Source of the DNA: Flavobacteriales bacterium | GTDB lineage: Bacteria; Bacteroidota; Bacteroidia; Flavobacteriales_F; PHOS-HE28 | Direction of reading: 5' to 3' | DNA: 64,000 bases | NCBI GenBank assembly: GCA_016719225.1 | Contig: JADKAN010000004.1 | Coordinates: 1-64,000 of the forward strand | In this document: positions 52,879 through 61,265 of the stretch, in pieces | How positions within the stretch are numbered: position 1 is the first letter of the stretch | Layout: each line of letters starts with the position of its first letter | The notes under the pieces: model-generated | Database searches by the model: none | What the model was told of the DNA's origin: nothing | The model's input: the letters and a program-made list of their open reading frames with translations, nothing else | Program-made: the position numbers and the translations under genes

Positions 52879-53877
52879 ATGCCGAATATCACCGTCCTAC
52901 TTCCTTACCACAACGCGGTCCTTACACTCGATGCCGCCATCGCCAGTATCGCAGCGCAATCCTTCACGAACTGGACGCTGCTGCTGATCAACAATGCATC
53001 CACGGACGAAAGCGCCGCGATCGCCAAGCATCGCGCAGCGAAAGATGATCGCATCCGGTTGATCGAAGAACCGAAGATCGGCATAGCACACGCGCTGAAT
53101 ACCGGGCTGGCAAAAGCCCAAAGCCGATACATCGCACGGATGGATGCCGACGACAGTTGCCATCCGGAACGCTTCGCGCAGCAGGTCGCATACTTGGATG
53201 AACATCCGGAGATAGGCGTGCTGGGAACGCGAACAACGTTCAGCACAACCGTGGAAAAGAGCGGTGGCATGCGCTGGTTCACGGAATGGCAGAACGCTAT
53301 CATCACACCACATGATCATTACGTCAAGCGCTTCGTGGACGCGCCGCTTGCGCATCCCACGGTAATGTTCCGCCGCGAGCTGGTTGAAGAACATGGCGGT
53401 TACGACACCGGTCCACTGCCCGAGGACCATGAGCTCTGGCTGCGTTGGATGAACGCAGGGGTCCACTTCGCGAAGCTGCCCGAGGAATTGCTCACCTGGA
53501 ACGACCATGCTCAACGGCTCAGTCGCACGCATGCCAACTACAGCGTGGATGCGTTCTTCACCACAAAGGCGAAGTCGTTGGCCAAGTGGATGAAGTCAAG
53601 GCTCAACGACCGTCCAGTCATCATCGCGGGCACCAGTGTGATGTGCCGCGAACGCGCCCGAATGCTGGAGGCGGAAGGGATCGTGGTGCACGCATTCACC
53701 GATGTGAAACCGCGTGTTATCGCTGGGTATTCCTTCATTCCACATAACGCGCTTCCTGCTTCTGGCGAGGCCTTTATCGTCTCCTTCATTTCGCAGCGCG
53801 GCACTGGTGATCGCATTGCGGAGTTCCTTTTGTCAAGAGGACTTGTGGAAGGCGAGGATTTCATCTTGGCGGCTTAG
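52879..53877 (+). CDS. Glycosyltransferase family 2
   Basis: 332 residues from ATG 52879 (MPNITVLLPYHNAVLTLDAA). GT2 A-type fold: SIAAQSFTNWTLLLINNAST, the DES motif after it, IGIAHALNTGLAKAQSRYIA, RMDADDSCHPERFAQQVAYL (DxD site), THPTVMFRRELVEEHGGYD-like segment (AHPTVMFRRELVEEHGGYD) and PEDHELWLRWMNAG. The C-terminal 110 residues (DRPVIIAGTSVMCRERARML to FILAA) look like a second Rossmann-like domain of unknown role. Expected to add a sugar to a surface glycan or glycolipid. It is 30 bases before an aldehyde dehydrogenase gene. Confidence 0.85.
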   Translation: MPNITVLLPYHNAVLTLDAAIASIAAQSFTNWTLLLINNASTDESAAIAKHRAAKDDRIRLIEEPKIGIAHALNTGLAKAQSRYIARMDADDSCHPERFAQQVAYLDEHPEIGVLGTRTTFSTTVEKSGGMRWFTEWQNAIITPHDHYVKRFVDAPLAHPTVMFRRELVEEHGGYDTGPLPEDHELWLRWMNAGVHFAKLPEELLTWNDHAQRLSRTHANYSVDAFFTTKAKSLAKWMKSRLNDRPVIIAGTSVMCRERARMLEAEGIVVHAFTDVKPRVIAGYSFIPHNALPASGEAFIVSFISQRGTGDRIAEFLLSRGLVEGEDFILAA

Positions 53878-53907
53878 GGCCGCTGACCGACTAACTTGGC
53901 ACTATCC

Positions 53908-55308
53908 ATGGGATCATCTACAGCCACTTCCTCGTTCCAGGCCAATGAACTGGTCGCCCTCCGCACCCATTTCGACAGCGGCATCACGCGGCCGTACAAA
54001 GCACGCCGTGAAGCATTGAAGGCGTTGAAGCGCGCACTGAAAAAGCACGAGGAACCCTTGCTCGCTGCCATGCATGCGGACATGCGTAAGCCACGCTTCG
54101 AGGCTTACATGGCGGACATCGGGATCGTCCATGCGGAGATCAACGATGCGTTGGAGAACCTGAGTGAGTGGATGCAACGCCAGGACGTGTCCTCGCCGAT
54201 GAGCCTTTGGCCGGCGAGCAGTGCGATCCTGCAACAACCCTTGGGCGTGGTGCTCATCGTCTCCCCTTGGAACTATCCGGTGGTGCTTGCGCTATCTCCA
54301 CTGGTGGGTGCCATTGCGGCCGGGAACTGCGTGGTGGTGAAGCCGAGCAACGAAGCTCCACGAACGGCCGATGTTCTGGAACAGATCCTCGCAGAGGCGT
54401 TCCGGAAAGAACATGTGCTTGTCGTTCAAGGGTCCGGCAGTACCGTGGTCCCCCCGTTGATCGACGCGTTCAATTTCGATCACATCTTCTTCACCGGAAG
54501 TACAGGTGTGGGCCGGAAGATCCTTGCGCAAGCAGCCCCGCAGCTTACACCGGTCACCTTGGAACTTGGCGGCAAAAGCCCCGCGATCGTGGATCGGAAA
54601 GTGAACATCGACCAAGCGGCGAAACGCATCGCATGGAGTAAGTTCTTCAATGCAGGCCAGACCTGCATTGCCACCGATCACGCATTGGTGCATGCCTCCG
54701 TGATGGAGCCATTCCTTGACGCCTTCGCAAAGCATACCGAACGTTTTTACGGGAAGGATCCTCGGCAAAGCCCACATTTCGCCCGTTTGATCAACGACAA
54801 GAACTTCGAGCGGGTAAGCGGATATCCCGCTGATGGCAGGATACTCTTCGGCGGGCAACACGATGCTACCGAGCGCTACATCGCACCCACCGTGCTAACC
54901 GATGTTTCTTTGGAAAGTTCCGTGATGAAGGAGGAGATCTTCGGTCCGATACTACCGGTGATCCCGTGGAACGAACCGGAAGAGGTGCTCGCGATCGTGC
55001 ACCGGAACCCCACGCCATTGGCGCTCTATGTCTTCAGCAAAAGCCGTTCGGCACAGCAATATTTCACGGAACGCATCGCCTTCGGCGGCGGATGCATCAA
55101 CCATTGCTTGCTGCACTTCGGTAATCCGGACCTGCCGTTCGGTGGCGTTGGCACCAGTGGCATGGGCCGCTACCACGGCAAGCGGAGCTTCGATCTGTTC
55201 AGTCACCATAAAGGATTGGTGACCGCTGGTCGGTTGCCGGAACCGGGCATCCAGTATCCACCCTATTCCAGTTGGAAAGAGCGCGTGTTGCGCTGGGCGT
55301 TGAAGTAA
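53908..55308 (+). CDS. Aldehyde dehydrogenase (fatty-aldehyde / class 3 type)
   Basis: 466 residues from ATG 53908; TTG 53896 would add four. Short form of the superfamily, without the usual N-terminal extension and with a C-terminal hydrophobic tail (PYSSWKERVLRWALK), as in membrane-associated fatty-aldehyde dehydrogenases. NAD site: LIVSPWNYPVVLALSPLVGA and FFTGSTGVGRKI. The catalytic Glu is in VTLELGGKSPAIV and the nucleophile Cys in FNAGQTCIATDHALV. Oxidises aldehydes to acids with NAD(P). A TAACTTGG box lies 8 bases before the ATG. Confidence 0.9.
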   Translation: MGSSTATSSFQANELVALRTHFDSGITRPYKARREALKALKRALKKHEEPLLAAMHADMRKPRFEAYMADIGIVHAEINDALENLSEWMQRQDVSSPMSLWPASSAILQQPLGVVLIVSPWNYPVVLALSPLVGAIAAGNCVVVKPSNEAPRTADVLEQILAEAFRKEHVLVVQGSGSTVVPPLIDAFNFDHIFFTGSTGVGRKILAQAAPQLTPVTLELGGKSPAIVDRKVNIDQAAKRIAWSKFFNAGQTCIATDHALVHASVMEPFLDAFAKHTERFYGKDPRQSPHFARLINDKNFERVSGYPADGRILFGGQHDATERYIAPTVLTDVSLESSVMKEEIFGPILPVIPWNEPEEVLAIVHRNPTPLALYVFSKSRSAQQYFTERIAFGGGCINHCLLHFGNPDLPFGGVGTSGMGRYHGKRSFDLFSHHKGLVTAGRLPEPGIQYPPYSSWKERVLRWALK

Positions 55309-55315
55309 TGATCAG

Positions 55316-55555
55316 CTAATCGACCGAAGCCAGTCGCTCCGCACGTTTCGGCAACAGCCGGTCGCGCACCAGCAGCATGTGCTTCTCATCGCATTCCAGC
55401 GAGGCCACACAACGGCCCTGCACCATCGTGGTGAACGTACGTGGGTCAGCAATGCCGTTCGTCGCGCAGAATTCCTCTACGTGATGGCAAAAGTGCTTGG
55501 CGGTGCCTTGCGCGTCCGGCCCGAGGAAATCCCAATGAAAACGAAGGGTAGGCAT
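55316..55555 (-). CDS. Small conserved-looking hypothetical protein
   Basis: 79 residues from ATG 55555 (MPTLRFHWDFLGPDAQGTAK). Contains HFCHHVEEFCATNGI and ASLECDEKHMLLVRDRLLPK. His and Cys are frequent, but no metal-binding pattern is certain. The motif DFxGPDAxxTAxHFxxHLxxF is seen in short uncharacterised Bacteroidota proteins. It is convergent with the first aldehyde dehydrogenase (7 bases apart) and divergent from the second. Confidence 0.6.
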   Translation of the reverse strand: MPTLRFHWDFLGPDAQGTAKHFCHHVEEFCATNGIADPRTFTTMVQGRCVASLECDEKHMLLVRDRLLPKRAERLASVD

Positions 55556-55622
55556 GGCATGTATCGATAAGTGGTGCAAAGGTCCGCATTCCCATCTCTA
55601 CTCACCTCCTCCTTGGATGTGG

Positions 55623-55630
55623 TAAATTCG
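55623..55630 (+). promoter_or_regulatory. Putative -7 box of the second aldehyde dehydrogenase, leaderless spacing
   Basis: TAAATTCG ends four bases before the ATG at 55635, the same distance as at scoA, lipB and the 42821 gene. Confidence 0.5.
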
Positions 55631-55634
55631 CACC

Positions 55635-57107
55635 ATGGCAAACGCAGTCGCTTCCCCCGAAAAAGGCACAGAGCAGCAAGGGCTGTTCAACCCCGCGAAC
55701 TACATCAACGGCATCTGGCACAAGGATGGTGATGGCAACTTCGCCACCGTGGTGGACAAGTATCACGGCACCCGGCTCGCGCAACTTCCATTGGCCAGCA
55801 TCGGCCAGGTGGAAGAAGCCGTGGCCGCCGCCTTTGCCTCCCGCGGATCGCTGCGCCGGATGAGCGCCGGAGAGCGCAGCGATAAACTGGAGGCCTTGGC
55901 CCTGTTGATGGAGCAACGCAAGGAGGAACTGGCCCAGCTGATCATGCAGGAGGCGGGCAAGCCCATCGGCTATGCCAGGGATGAGGTGGCACGCAGCCTC
56001 ACCACCGTGCGTACCGCCGCCGCCGAGGTACTGCGGTTCGGCGGCGAGATAACCCCGGTCGACTTCGGCAAGGGCACCGGCAAAACCGCCTTCACCAAAC
56101 GTTATCCAGCGGGCGTGGTGTGCGCCGTAACGCCGTTCAACTTCCCGTTGAACCTGGTGCTGCACAAGGTGGCCCCGGCCATGGCCGTGGGCTGCCCGGT
56201 GGTGCTGAAGCCTGCCAAGAAAACGCCTCTCAGCGCATTGGCCTTGGGGCGGATGATCGAGGAGATCGGCTGGCCCAAGGGCGCATTCAGCGTATTGATC
56301 TGCGCCACATCCCTGACGGAGGCCATGGTGAAGGACGACCGTATCGCCATGCTCAGCTTCACGGGAAGCGACGAAGTGGGGTGGCGCCTGAAGGCGATCA
56401 GCGGCAAGAAGAAAGTAACCTTGGAACTCGGTGGAAATGCAGCCGTGATCATCGACAGGGGCACGGACCTGGCTTCGGCCGCCAAAAGCGTTGCCATTGG
56501 CGCCAACCTCTATGCGGGCCAAACCTGCATCAGCACCCAGCGCGTGTTCGTGGTGAAGCCGGAGTTCGACCAGTTCAGGGACCTGCTGGTGAAGGAATTC
56601 AATGCGTTGAAGAGCGGTGATCCGAGCGACCCCGAGGTCAGTGTGGGCCCCCTGATCGGCAAGGGTGACTTCGACCGCATCGCCACTTGGGTGGACGAGG
56701 CGGTGAAGGGAGGCGCCCAACTGCTGGCCGGGGGTGAACCGGTGGACGCTGCGCACCACGTATATGCCGCTACGCTGCTCACTGGTACCGGGCGGTCCAT
56801 GAAGGTGGACTGCGCGGAGGTGTTCGGCCCCATCACCATCATTGAGCCGGTGCAGGACTTCGCCGAAGGCATTGTCCGCGTGAACGACAGCAACTACGGC
56901 CTGCAAGCGGGGGTGTTCACCAATAACTTCGCCCATGTGAAACAAGCGCACGAAGAACTGGAAGTGGGCGGCGTCATCATCAACGGTATCCCGGGCTTCC
57001 GCATCGACAGCATGCCATACGGCGGCGTGAAGGATAGCGGTCTGGGGCGCGAAGGGCTGAAGTATGCGATGGAAGAGATGACCGAGCCGCGGTTGATCGT
57101 GTATTAA
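55635..57107 (+). CDS. Aldehyde dehydrogenase (glyceraldehyde-3-phosphate / succinate-semialdehyde type)
   Basis: 490 residues from ATG 55635. Full-length aldehyde dehydrogenase fold: YINGIWHKDGDGNF, CAVTPFNFPLNLVLHKVAPA and GCPVVLKPAKKTPLSAL, SFTGSDEVGWRLKA, VTLELGGNAAVIIDRGTD (catalytic Glu), YAGQTCISTQRVF (nucleophile Cys) and VFGPITIIEPV. The TPFNFPLN form and the LSFTGSDEVGW stretch resemble non-phosphorylating or sulfolactaldehyde-type members rather than betaine-aldehyde ones. Substrate not determined. An inverted repeat follows the stop. Confidence 0.9.
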   Translation: MANAVASPEKGTEQQGLFNPANYINGIWHKDGDGNFATVVDKYHGTRLAQLPLASIGQVEEAVAAAFASRGSLRRMSAGERSDKLEALALLMEQRKEELAQLIMQEAGKPIGYARDEVARSLTTVRTAAAEVLRFGGEITPVDFGKGTGKTAFTKRYPAGVVCAVTPFNFPLNLVLHKVAPAMAVGCPVVLKPAKKTPLSALALGRMIEEIGWPKGAFSVLICATSLTEAMVKDDRIAMLSFTGSDEVGWRLKAISGKKKVTLELGGNAAVIIDRGTDLASAAKSVAIGANLYAGQTCISTQRVFVVKPEFDQFRDLLVKEFNALKSGDPSDPEVSVGPLIGKGDFDRIATWVDEAVKGGAQLLAGGEPVDAAHHVYAATLLTGTGRSMKVDCAEVFGPITIIEPVQDFAEGIVRVNDSNYGLQAGVFTNNFAHVKQAHEELEVGGVIINGIPGFRIDSMPYGGVKDSGLGREGLKYAMEEMTEPRLIVY

Positions 57108-57109
57108 AA

Positions 57110-57192
57110 GTACCACGAAGGGCGCTAAGGACACGAAGAATGCGGCTCTTCGAAGAAGAGTTCCTTTGTGTTCTTCGTGTCCTTTGTGGTAC
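57110..57192. repeat. Inverted repeat of the CACGAAGG type
   Basis: Arms 57110-57138 (GTACCACGAAGGGCGCTAAG...) and 57164-57192 (inverse, ending CCTTTGTGGTAC) have 29 bases each with a 9-nt internal period and few mismatches. They lie between the convergent aldehyde dehydrogenase and lpxD genes and could act as a terminator for both. Confidence 0.8.
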
Positions 57193-57209
57193 AAAGACCG
57201 GCCGCCGTC

Positions 57210-58223
57210 TCAACCCCTCTCTTCGAGGTTCTTGACCCGTTCCACCAGCTTATCCAAGTTCCGGAAGTGGATGTAGTTCTTGCGATACTTGCTCGCCTCC
57301 CAGGCTGGTGAGCCCATGTAGCTCTCGCCCGGCTTGGTGTCCTTGCTGATGCCGCTCTGTGCAGCGATGATGGTGCCGTCGGCGATCTTCAGGTGCCCGA
57401 TGATGCCCACCTGACCGCTGAACATGCAGTTCTTGCCGATCTTGGTGCTGCCCGCCACCACGCCTCCTGCCGCGTAGTAGGTGTTCTCTCCCACCTCCAC
57501 GTTGTGCGCGATGTGGATCAGGTTGTCGAACTTGACGCCTTTGCGCAGGATGGTGCTGCCCAGCGTGGCGCGGTCGATCGCGCAATTGGCACCGATCTCC
57601 ACATCGTCCTCGATCACCACGTTGCCGATCTGCGGGACCTTCTTTCCACCGCCGGGACCGACGGCGAAGCGGAACCCGTCGCTGCCGATCACCGTGCCGC
57701 TGTGAATGATGCAGTCCTTACCGATCACACAGTCCGAATAGATCTTCACGCCGGCATGGATCGTTGTGTTGTCGCCAATGGAAACGTTGTCACCGATGTA
57801 GGCCTGCGGGTAGATCTTCACGTTGTTGCCGATCCGTGCATTCTCGCCAATGAAGGCCAGCGGTCCGATGTAACAATCCGTTCCGTGTGTGGCACCTTCG
57901 GAGATCACCGCCTGCGGGGAAACACCTTTCTTGTTCCGCTTGATCTGATCGTACATTTCCAGCACCTTCGCGAAGGCACCTTGCGCATCGGCCACCCGCA
58001 CGAGCGTGGTCTTCACCGGTGCCGTCAGCGGAAAATCCTTGCCGATGATCACCACCGAAGCCGTTGTGCCATAGACGTACTGCGTGTAGGCCGGGTTGGC
58101 AAGGAAAGAGAGCGAACCCGCTCCGCCCTCTTCGATCTTCGACAGGCGCGTTACGGTGGCTTGCGCGTCCCCTTCAACGGTTCCTTGAAGGAGTTCAGCG
58201 ATCTGGGCGGCGTTGAATTGCAT
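57210..58223 (-). CDS. lpxD: UDP-3-O-(3-hydroxyacyl)glucosamine N-acyltransferase
   Basis: 337 residues from ATG 58223 (MQFNAAQIAELLQGTVEGDA); the longer frame upstream is not LpxD-like. N-terminal uridine-binding domain, SLSFLANPAYTQYVYGTTAS, then a left-handed beta-helix of hexapeptide repeats (IGENARIGNNVKIYPQAYIG, DNVSIGDNTTIHAGVKIYSD). The catalytic His is in the LIHIAHNVEVGENT segment and GSDGFRFAVG is also typical. It adds the N-linked acyl chain in lipid A synthesis, so the organism is Gram-negative. A TATCTTGG box lies 16 bases upstream. The gene is single here, without the usual lpx neighbours. Confidence 0.95.
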   Translation of the reverse strand: MQFNAAQIAELLQGTVEGDAQATVTRLSKIEEGGAGSLSFLANPAYTQYVYGTTASVVIIGKDFPLTAPVKTTLVRVADAQGAFAKVLEMYDQIKRNKKGVSPQAVISEGATHGTDCYIGPLAFIGENARIGNNVKIYPQAYIGDNVSIGDNTTIHAGVKIYSDCVIGKDCIIHSGTVIGSDGFRFAVGPGGGKKVPQIGNVVIEDDVEIGANCAIDRATLGSTILRKGVKFDNLIHIAHNVEVGENTYYAAGGVVAGSTKIGKNCMFSGQVGIIGHLKIADGTIIAAQSGISKDTKPGESYMGSPAWEASKYRKNYIHFRNLDKLVERVKNLEERG

Positions 58224-58382
58224 CGTAGTGGATTTGCCGCCAAGATATCGGTTGGTGCCGGAGCCTTCTTGTGCGTTGGCAGATGATGGCACGCTACATT
58301 CAGGGCGTGTCGTACGTCGCGGTCGACCTGCGCATCAATACCTTTCGCGGAGTATTCAATACTTTCAGCCAAACCGACCCGT

Positions 58383-61163
58383 ATGCCCACATCCGTCCCC
58401 ACGCAAGAGCATTTCAATGCCTCCCGGCTCCGCACCCACACGTGGGACCGGTTGAAGATCGCGGTGAGCGAACTGGCCGCCCACAAGGCTTCCGGGAGCA
58501 AGACGCAGACCGGGAAGGAAGAGATCGCTGAAGTGGACAGCCTGCTGCAAGAGTTGGACGTTGTGGAAACCTATTGGGCCTATCCGGGCCGCGAGGCGGT
58601 GCGGGACCTGCGGACCATGCTGGAGAGGCGTGAGTATGCCGCGCTGGAGCATCGCACGCTGAAACTGGTGCGCACCTTGGTGAGCGGACAAGTGGTGCTG
58701 AACACCGGCGTGGAGCACACGCCCGATCATGACGGCGAAACCGACGAACGGCCGCGCAGCAAATATTTCGAAGTGCTTTTCGTGGACGACCTCACCGCCA
58801 AGGAAGAGCGGCAACTGAAACAGGACCTGGCTGAAGTACGCGATCCGAAGGACCCCTTCATGTACGATGTGATCGTGGTGCCCACCGTGCAGGACGCGCT
58901 CATCGCACTGCTCTTCAACGCCAACATCCAAGCGTGCGTGATCCGGTACGGGATGCCCTTCGCCTCGCCCCACGCCAAAGGGTTCCTGTGCGATTACATC
59001 CGCGCCATCAAGGAGGTGGACCTCAGCGACCGCAACAAGGCCGACATGGGGCCGCTGCTCGGCAAGATCATGCGCTGGTTCCGGCCGGAAGTGGACCGCT
59101 ACTACGTTACCGATACGCCCGTGAGCGATCTGAAGGACACCACTGTCCAGAACTTCCGCCGCATCTTCTACCGGCAGGAGGACCTGCAGGACCTGCACCT
59201 CACCATCCTGCGCGGCATCCAGGACAAGTACGATACGCCCTTCTTCACGGCACTGATGGATTACAGCCGCAGGCCCATGGGCGTTTTCCACGCGATGCCG
59301 ATCTCGCGCGGCAACTCCGTTTTCAAAAGCCGGTGGATCCAGGACTTCGGCGAATTCTATGGTCGCAACCTCTTCCTCGCGGAGACCTCCAGCACCAGCG
59401 GTGGCCTGGACTCATTGCTACAGCCCACCGGTCCGTTGAAGAAGGCGCAGGAGCGTGCCGCTCGCGCCTTCGGGGCACAGTTCACCTTCTTCGCCACCAA
59501 CGGCACCAGCACCAGCAACAAGATCGTGTTGCAAGCATTGGTGGAGCCGCACGACATGGTGCTGATCGACCGCGATTGCCACAAAAGCCACCATTACGGG
59601 CTCGCGCTGACCGGTGCTTTCCCGGTCTACTTGGACAGTTATCCGCTGCCGGAATTCAGCATGTACGGTGCCGTACCGCTGGAGCATATCCGGGACAAGA
59701 TGCTGGAGCTGAAAAAGGCCGGACGCTTGCACCACGTGAAGATGCTGCTGCTCACCAACTGCACCTTCGACGGCGTGGTGTACAACGTGCAGCGTGTGAT
59801 GGAACAGGTCCTCGCCATCAAGCCCGACATGATCTTCCTGTGGGACGAGGCCTGGTTCGCCTATGCCGGCTTCAGCTACATCTTCAAGCAACGCACCGCC
59901 ATGTTCAGCGCTGCCCGCCTTCACCGTAAGTACCACAGTGAGGCCTACCGCGCGGAATACAAAGCCCACATCGCAAGCCTGAAAAAGGGCGAGATCCCGC
60001 TCCTGCCCGATCCGGACAAAGTGCGCATCCGCGTCTACGCCACGCAGAGCACACACAAGACGCTAACCTCCATGCGGCAGGGCAGCATGATCCACATTTG
60101 GGACGAGGACTTCCAGCGCAAGAGCGAGGACAGCTTCCACGAGGCTTACATGGCACACACCAGCACCAGCCCCAATTACCAGATCCTCGCGAGCTTGGAC
60201 GTGGGCCGCAGGCAGGTGGAGTTCGAGGGTTATGAAATGGTGGAGAAGGCGATCGAGCAAGGGATGCTGCTCCGCCACAAGATCAACGATCACCCCAAGC
60301 TCCGCCGCTATTTCGACATCGTGACGGTGGAGGACCTGGTGCCGATAAAATACCGACCCAGTGGGCTGAAGGAATACTACAGCAAGGAAAAGGGCTGGAA
60401 CCGTATCGAGGAAGCATGGGCCAACGACGAGTTCGCCGTGGACCCTACCAAGATCAACCTGTACACGGGCAAGACCGGCGTGGATGGCGACACCTTCAAG
60501 AACCGGTACTTGATGGACAAGCACAACATCCAAGTGAACAAGACCTCGCGCAACAGCGTGCTGTTCATGACGAACATCGGCACCACGCGGGGTTCCGTGG
60601 CCTACCTCATTAAAGTGCTGCTCACCATCGCCGACGAGCTGGAGGCCCGCAACAACGCGCTGAACCTCGCCGAGAAAAAGATCCACGTGGCCCGCATCCG
60701 CTCGCTGACACAGGAAACACCGCCGTTGCCGGATTTCAGCCGCTTCCACGATTCCTTCCGCGCGGTGCCCGGCGTGCCCGGTGGTGATCTACGCAAGGCC
60801 TACTTCCTCGCCTACAGCGAGCTGAACTGCGAGTATGTGAAACTCCCCATGTGCCGCGAACTGATGAAGCAGGGGCTCGAGCTGGTCTCCGCCAGCTTCG
60901 TGATCCCCTACCCGCCCGGCTTCCCCGTGCTCGTGCCCGGCCAAGTGGTCAGCGCGGACATCCTCAGCTTCCTCATCGCGCTGGATGTGAAGGAGATCCA
61001 CGGATATCGGGAAGAACTGGGGTTGCGGATCTTCAACGACCACGCGCTGGGCCGGCAACGTACCGGTACCGCCATGGGCGGAATGCGCAAACCTGCGACC
61101 AACGGAGCGGTGGCGAACGCGCATGGAACCCCACGGAAAAAGAAGACGGCCAAGAAGAAGTGA
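58383..61163 (+). CDS. Orn/Lys/Arg-type PLP decarboxylase with N-terminal wing domain and Lys-rich tail
   Basis: 926 residues from ATG 58383. The N-terminal 270 residues are helical and response-regulator-like (YFEVLFVDDLTAKEERQLK, VIVVPTVQDALIALLFNANI). The fold-type I PLP core follows: FAETSSTSGGLDSLLQPTGP-like start, FFATNGTSTSNKIVLQALVE, DRDCHKSHHYGLALTGAFPV, FLWDEAWFAYAGFS and the PLP lysine Lys559 in TQSTHKTLTSMRQGSMIH. This is the order of the Orn/Lys/Arg decarboxylase major domain, larger than usual (about 750). Expected to decarboxylate a basic amino acid to a polyamine or amine. The last residues are GTPRKKKTAKKK. It begins the trio with an ATP-grasp enzyme and a C45 hydrolase. Confidence 0.85.
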   Translation: MPTSVPTQEHFNASRLRTHTWDRLKIAVSELAAHKASGSKTQTGKEEIAEVDSLLQELDVVETYWAYPGREAVRDLRTMLERREYAALEHRTLKLVRTLVSGQVVLNTGVEHTPDHDGETDERPRSKYFEVLFVDDLTAKEERQLKQDLAEVRDPKDPFMYDVIVVPTVQDALIALLFNANIQACVIRYGMPFASPHAKGFLCDYIRAIKEVDLSDRNKADMGPLLGKIMRWFRPEVDRYYVTDTPVSDLKDTTVQNFRRIFYRQEDLQDLHLTILRGIQDKYDTPFFTALMDYSRRPMGVFHAMPISRGNSVFKSRWIQDFGEFYGRNLFLAETSSTSGGLDSLLQPTGPLKKAQERAARAFGAQFTFFATNGTSTSNKIVLQALVEPHDMVLIDRDCHKSHHYGLALTGAFPVYLDSYPLPEFSMYGAVPLEHIRDKMLELKKAGRLHHVKMLLLTNCTFDGVVYNVQRVMEQVLAIKPDMIFLWDEAWFAYAGFSYIFKQRTAMFSAARLHRKYHSEAYRAEYKAHIASLKKGEIPLLPDPDKVRIRVYATQSTHKTLTSMRQGSMIHIWDEDFQRKSEDSFHEAYMAHTSTSPNYQILASLDVGRRQVEFEGYEMVEKAIEQGMLLRHKINDHPKLRRYFDIVTVEDLVPIKYRPSGLKEYYSKEKGWNRIEEAWANDEFAVDPTKINLYTGKTGVDGDTFKNRYLMDKHNIQVNKTSRNSVLFMTNIGTTRGSVAYLIKVLLTIADELEARNNALNLAEKKIHVARIRSLTQETPPLPDFSRFHDSFRAVPGVPGGDLRKAYFLAYSELNCEYVKLPMCRELMKQGLELVSASFVIPYPPGFPVLVPGQVVSADILSFLIALDVKEIHGYREELGLRIFNDHALGRQRTGTAMGGMRKPATNGAVANAHGTPRKKKTAKKK

Positions 61164-61265
61164 GGCCTTCCCCAACGAGAGTATCATCAACCATCCCCCG
61201 CTACCACGCGATCTAAATTCGCACAGCACTTGGCCTGATAGCCACGGAGCCAATCCCTTGAACGC

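Noticed and set aside
55602..57194. 530-codon minus-strand frame antisense to the second aldehyde dehydrogenase
   Set aside because: Its product is His/Gly/Ala-rich without motifs; the plus strand has all aldehyde dehydrogenase signatures.
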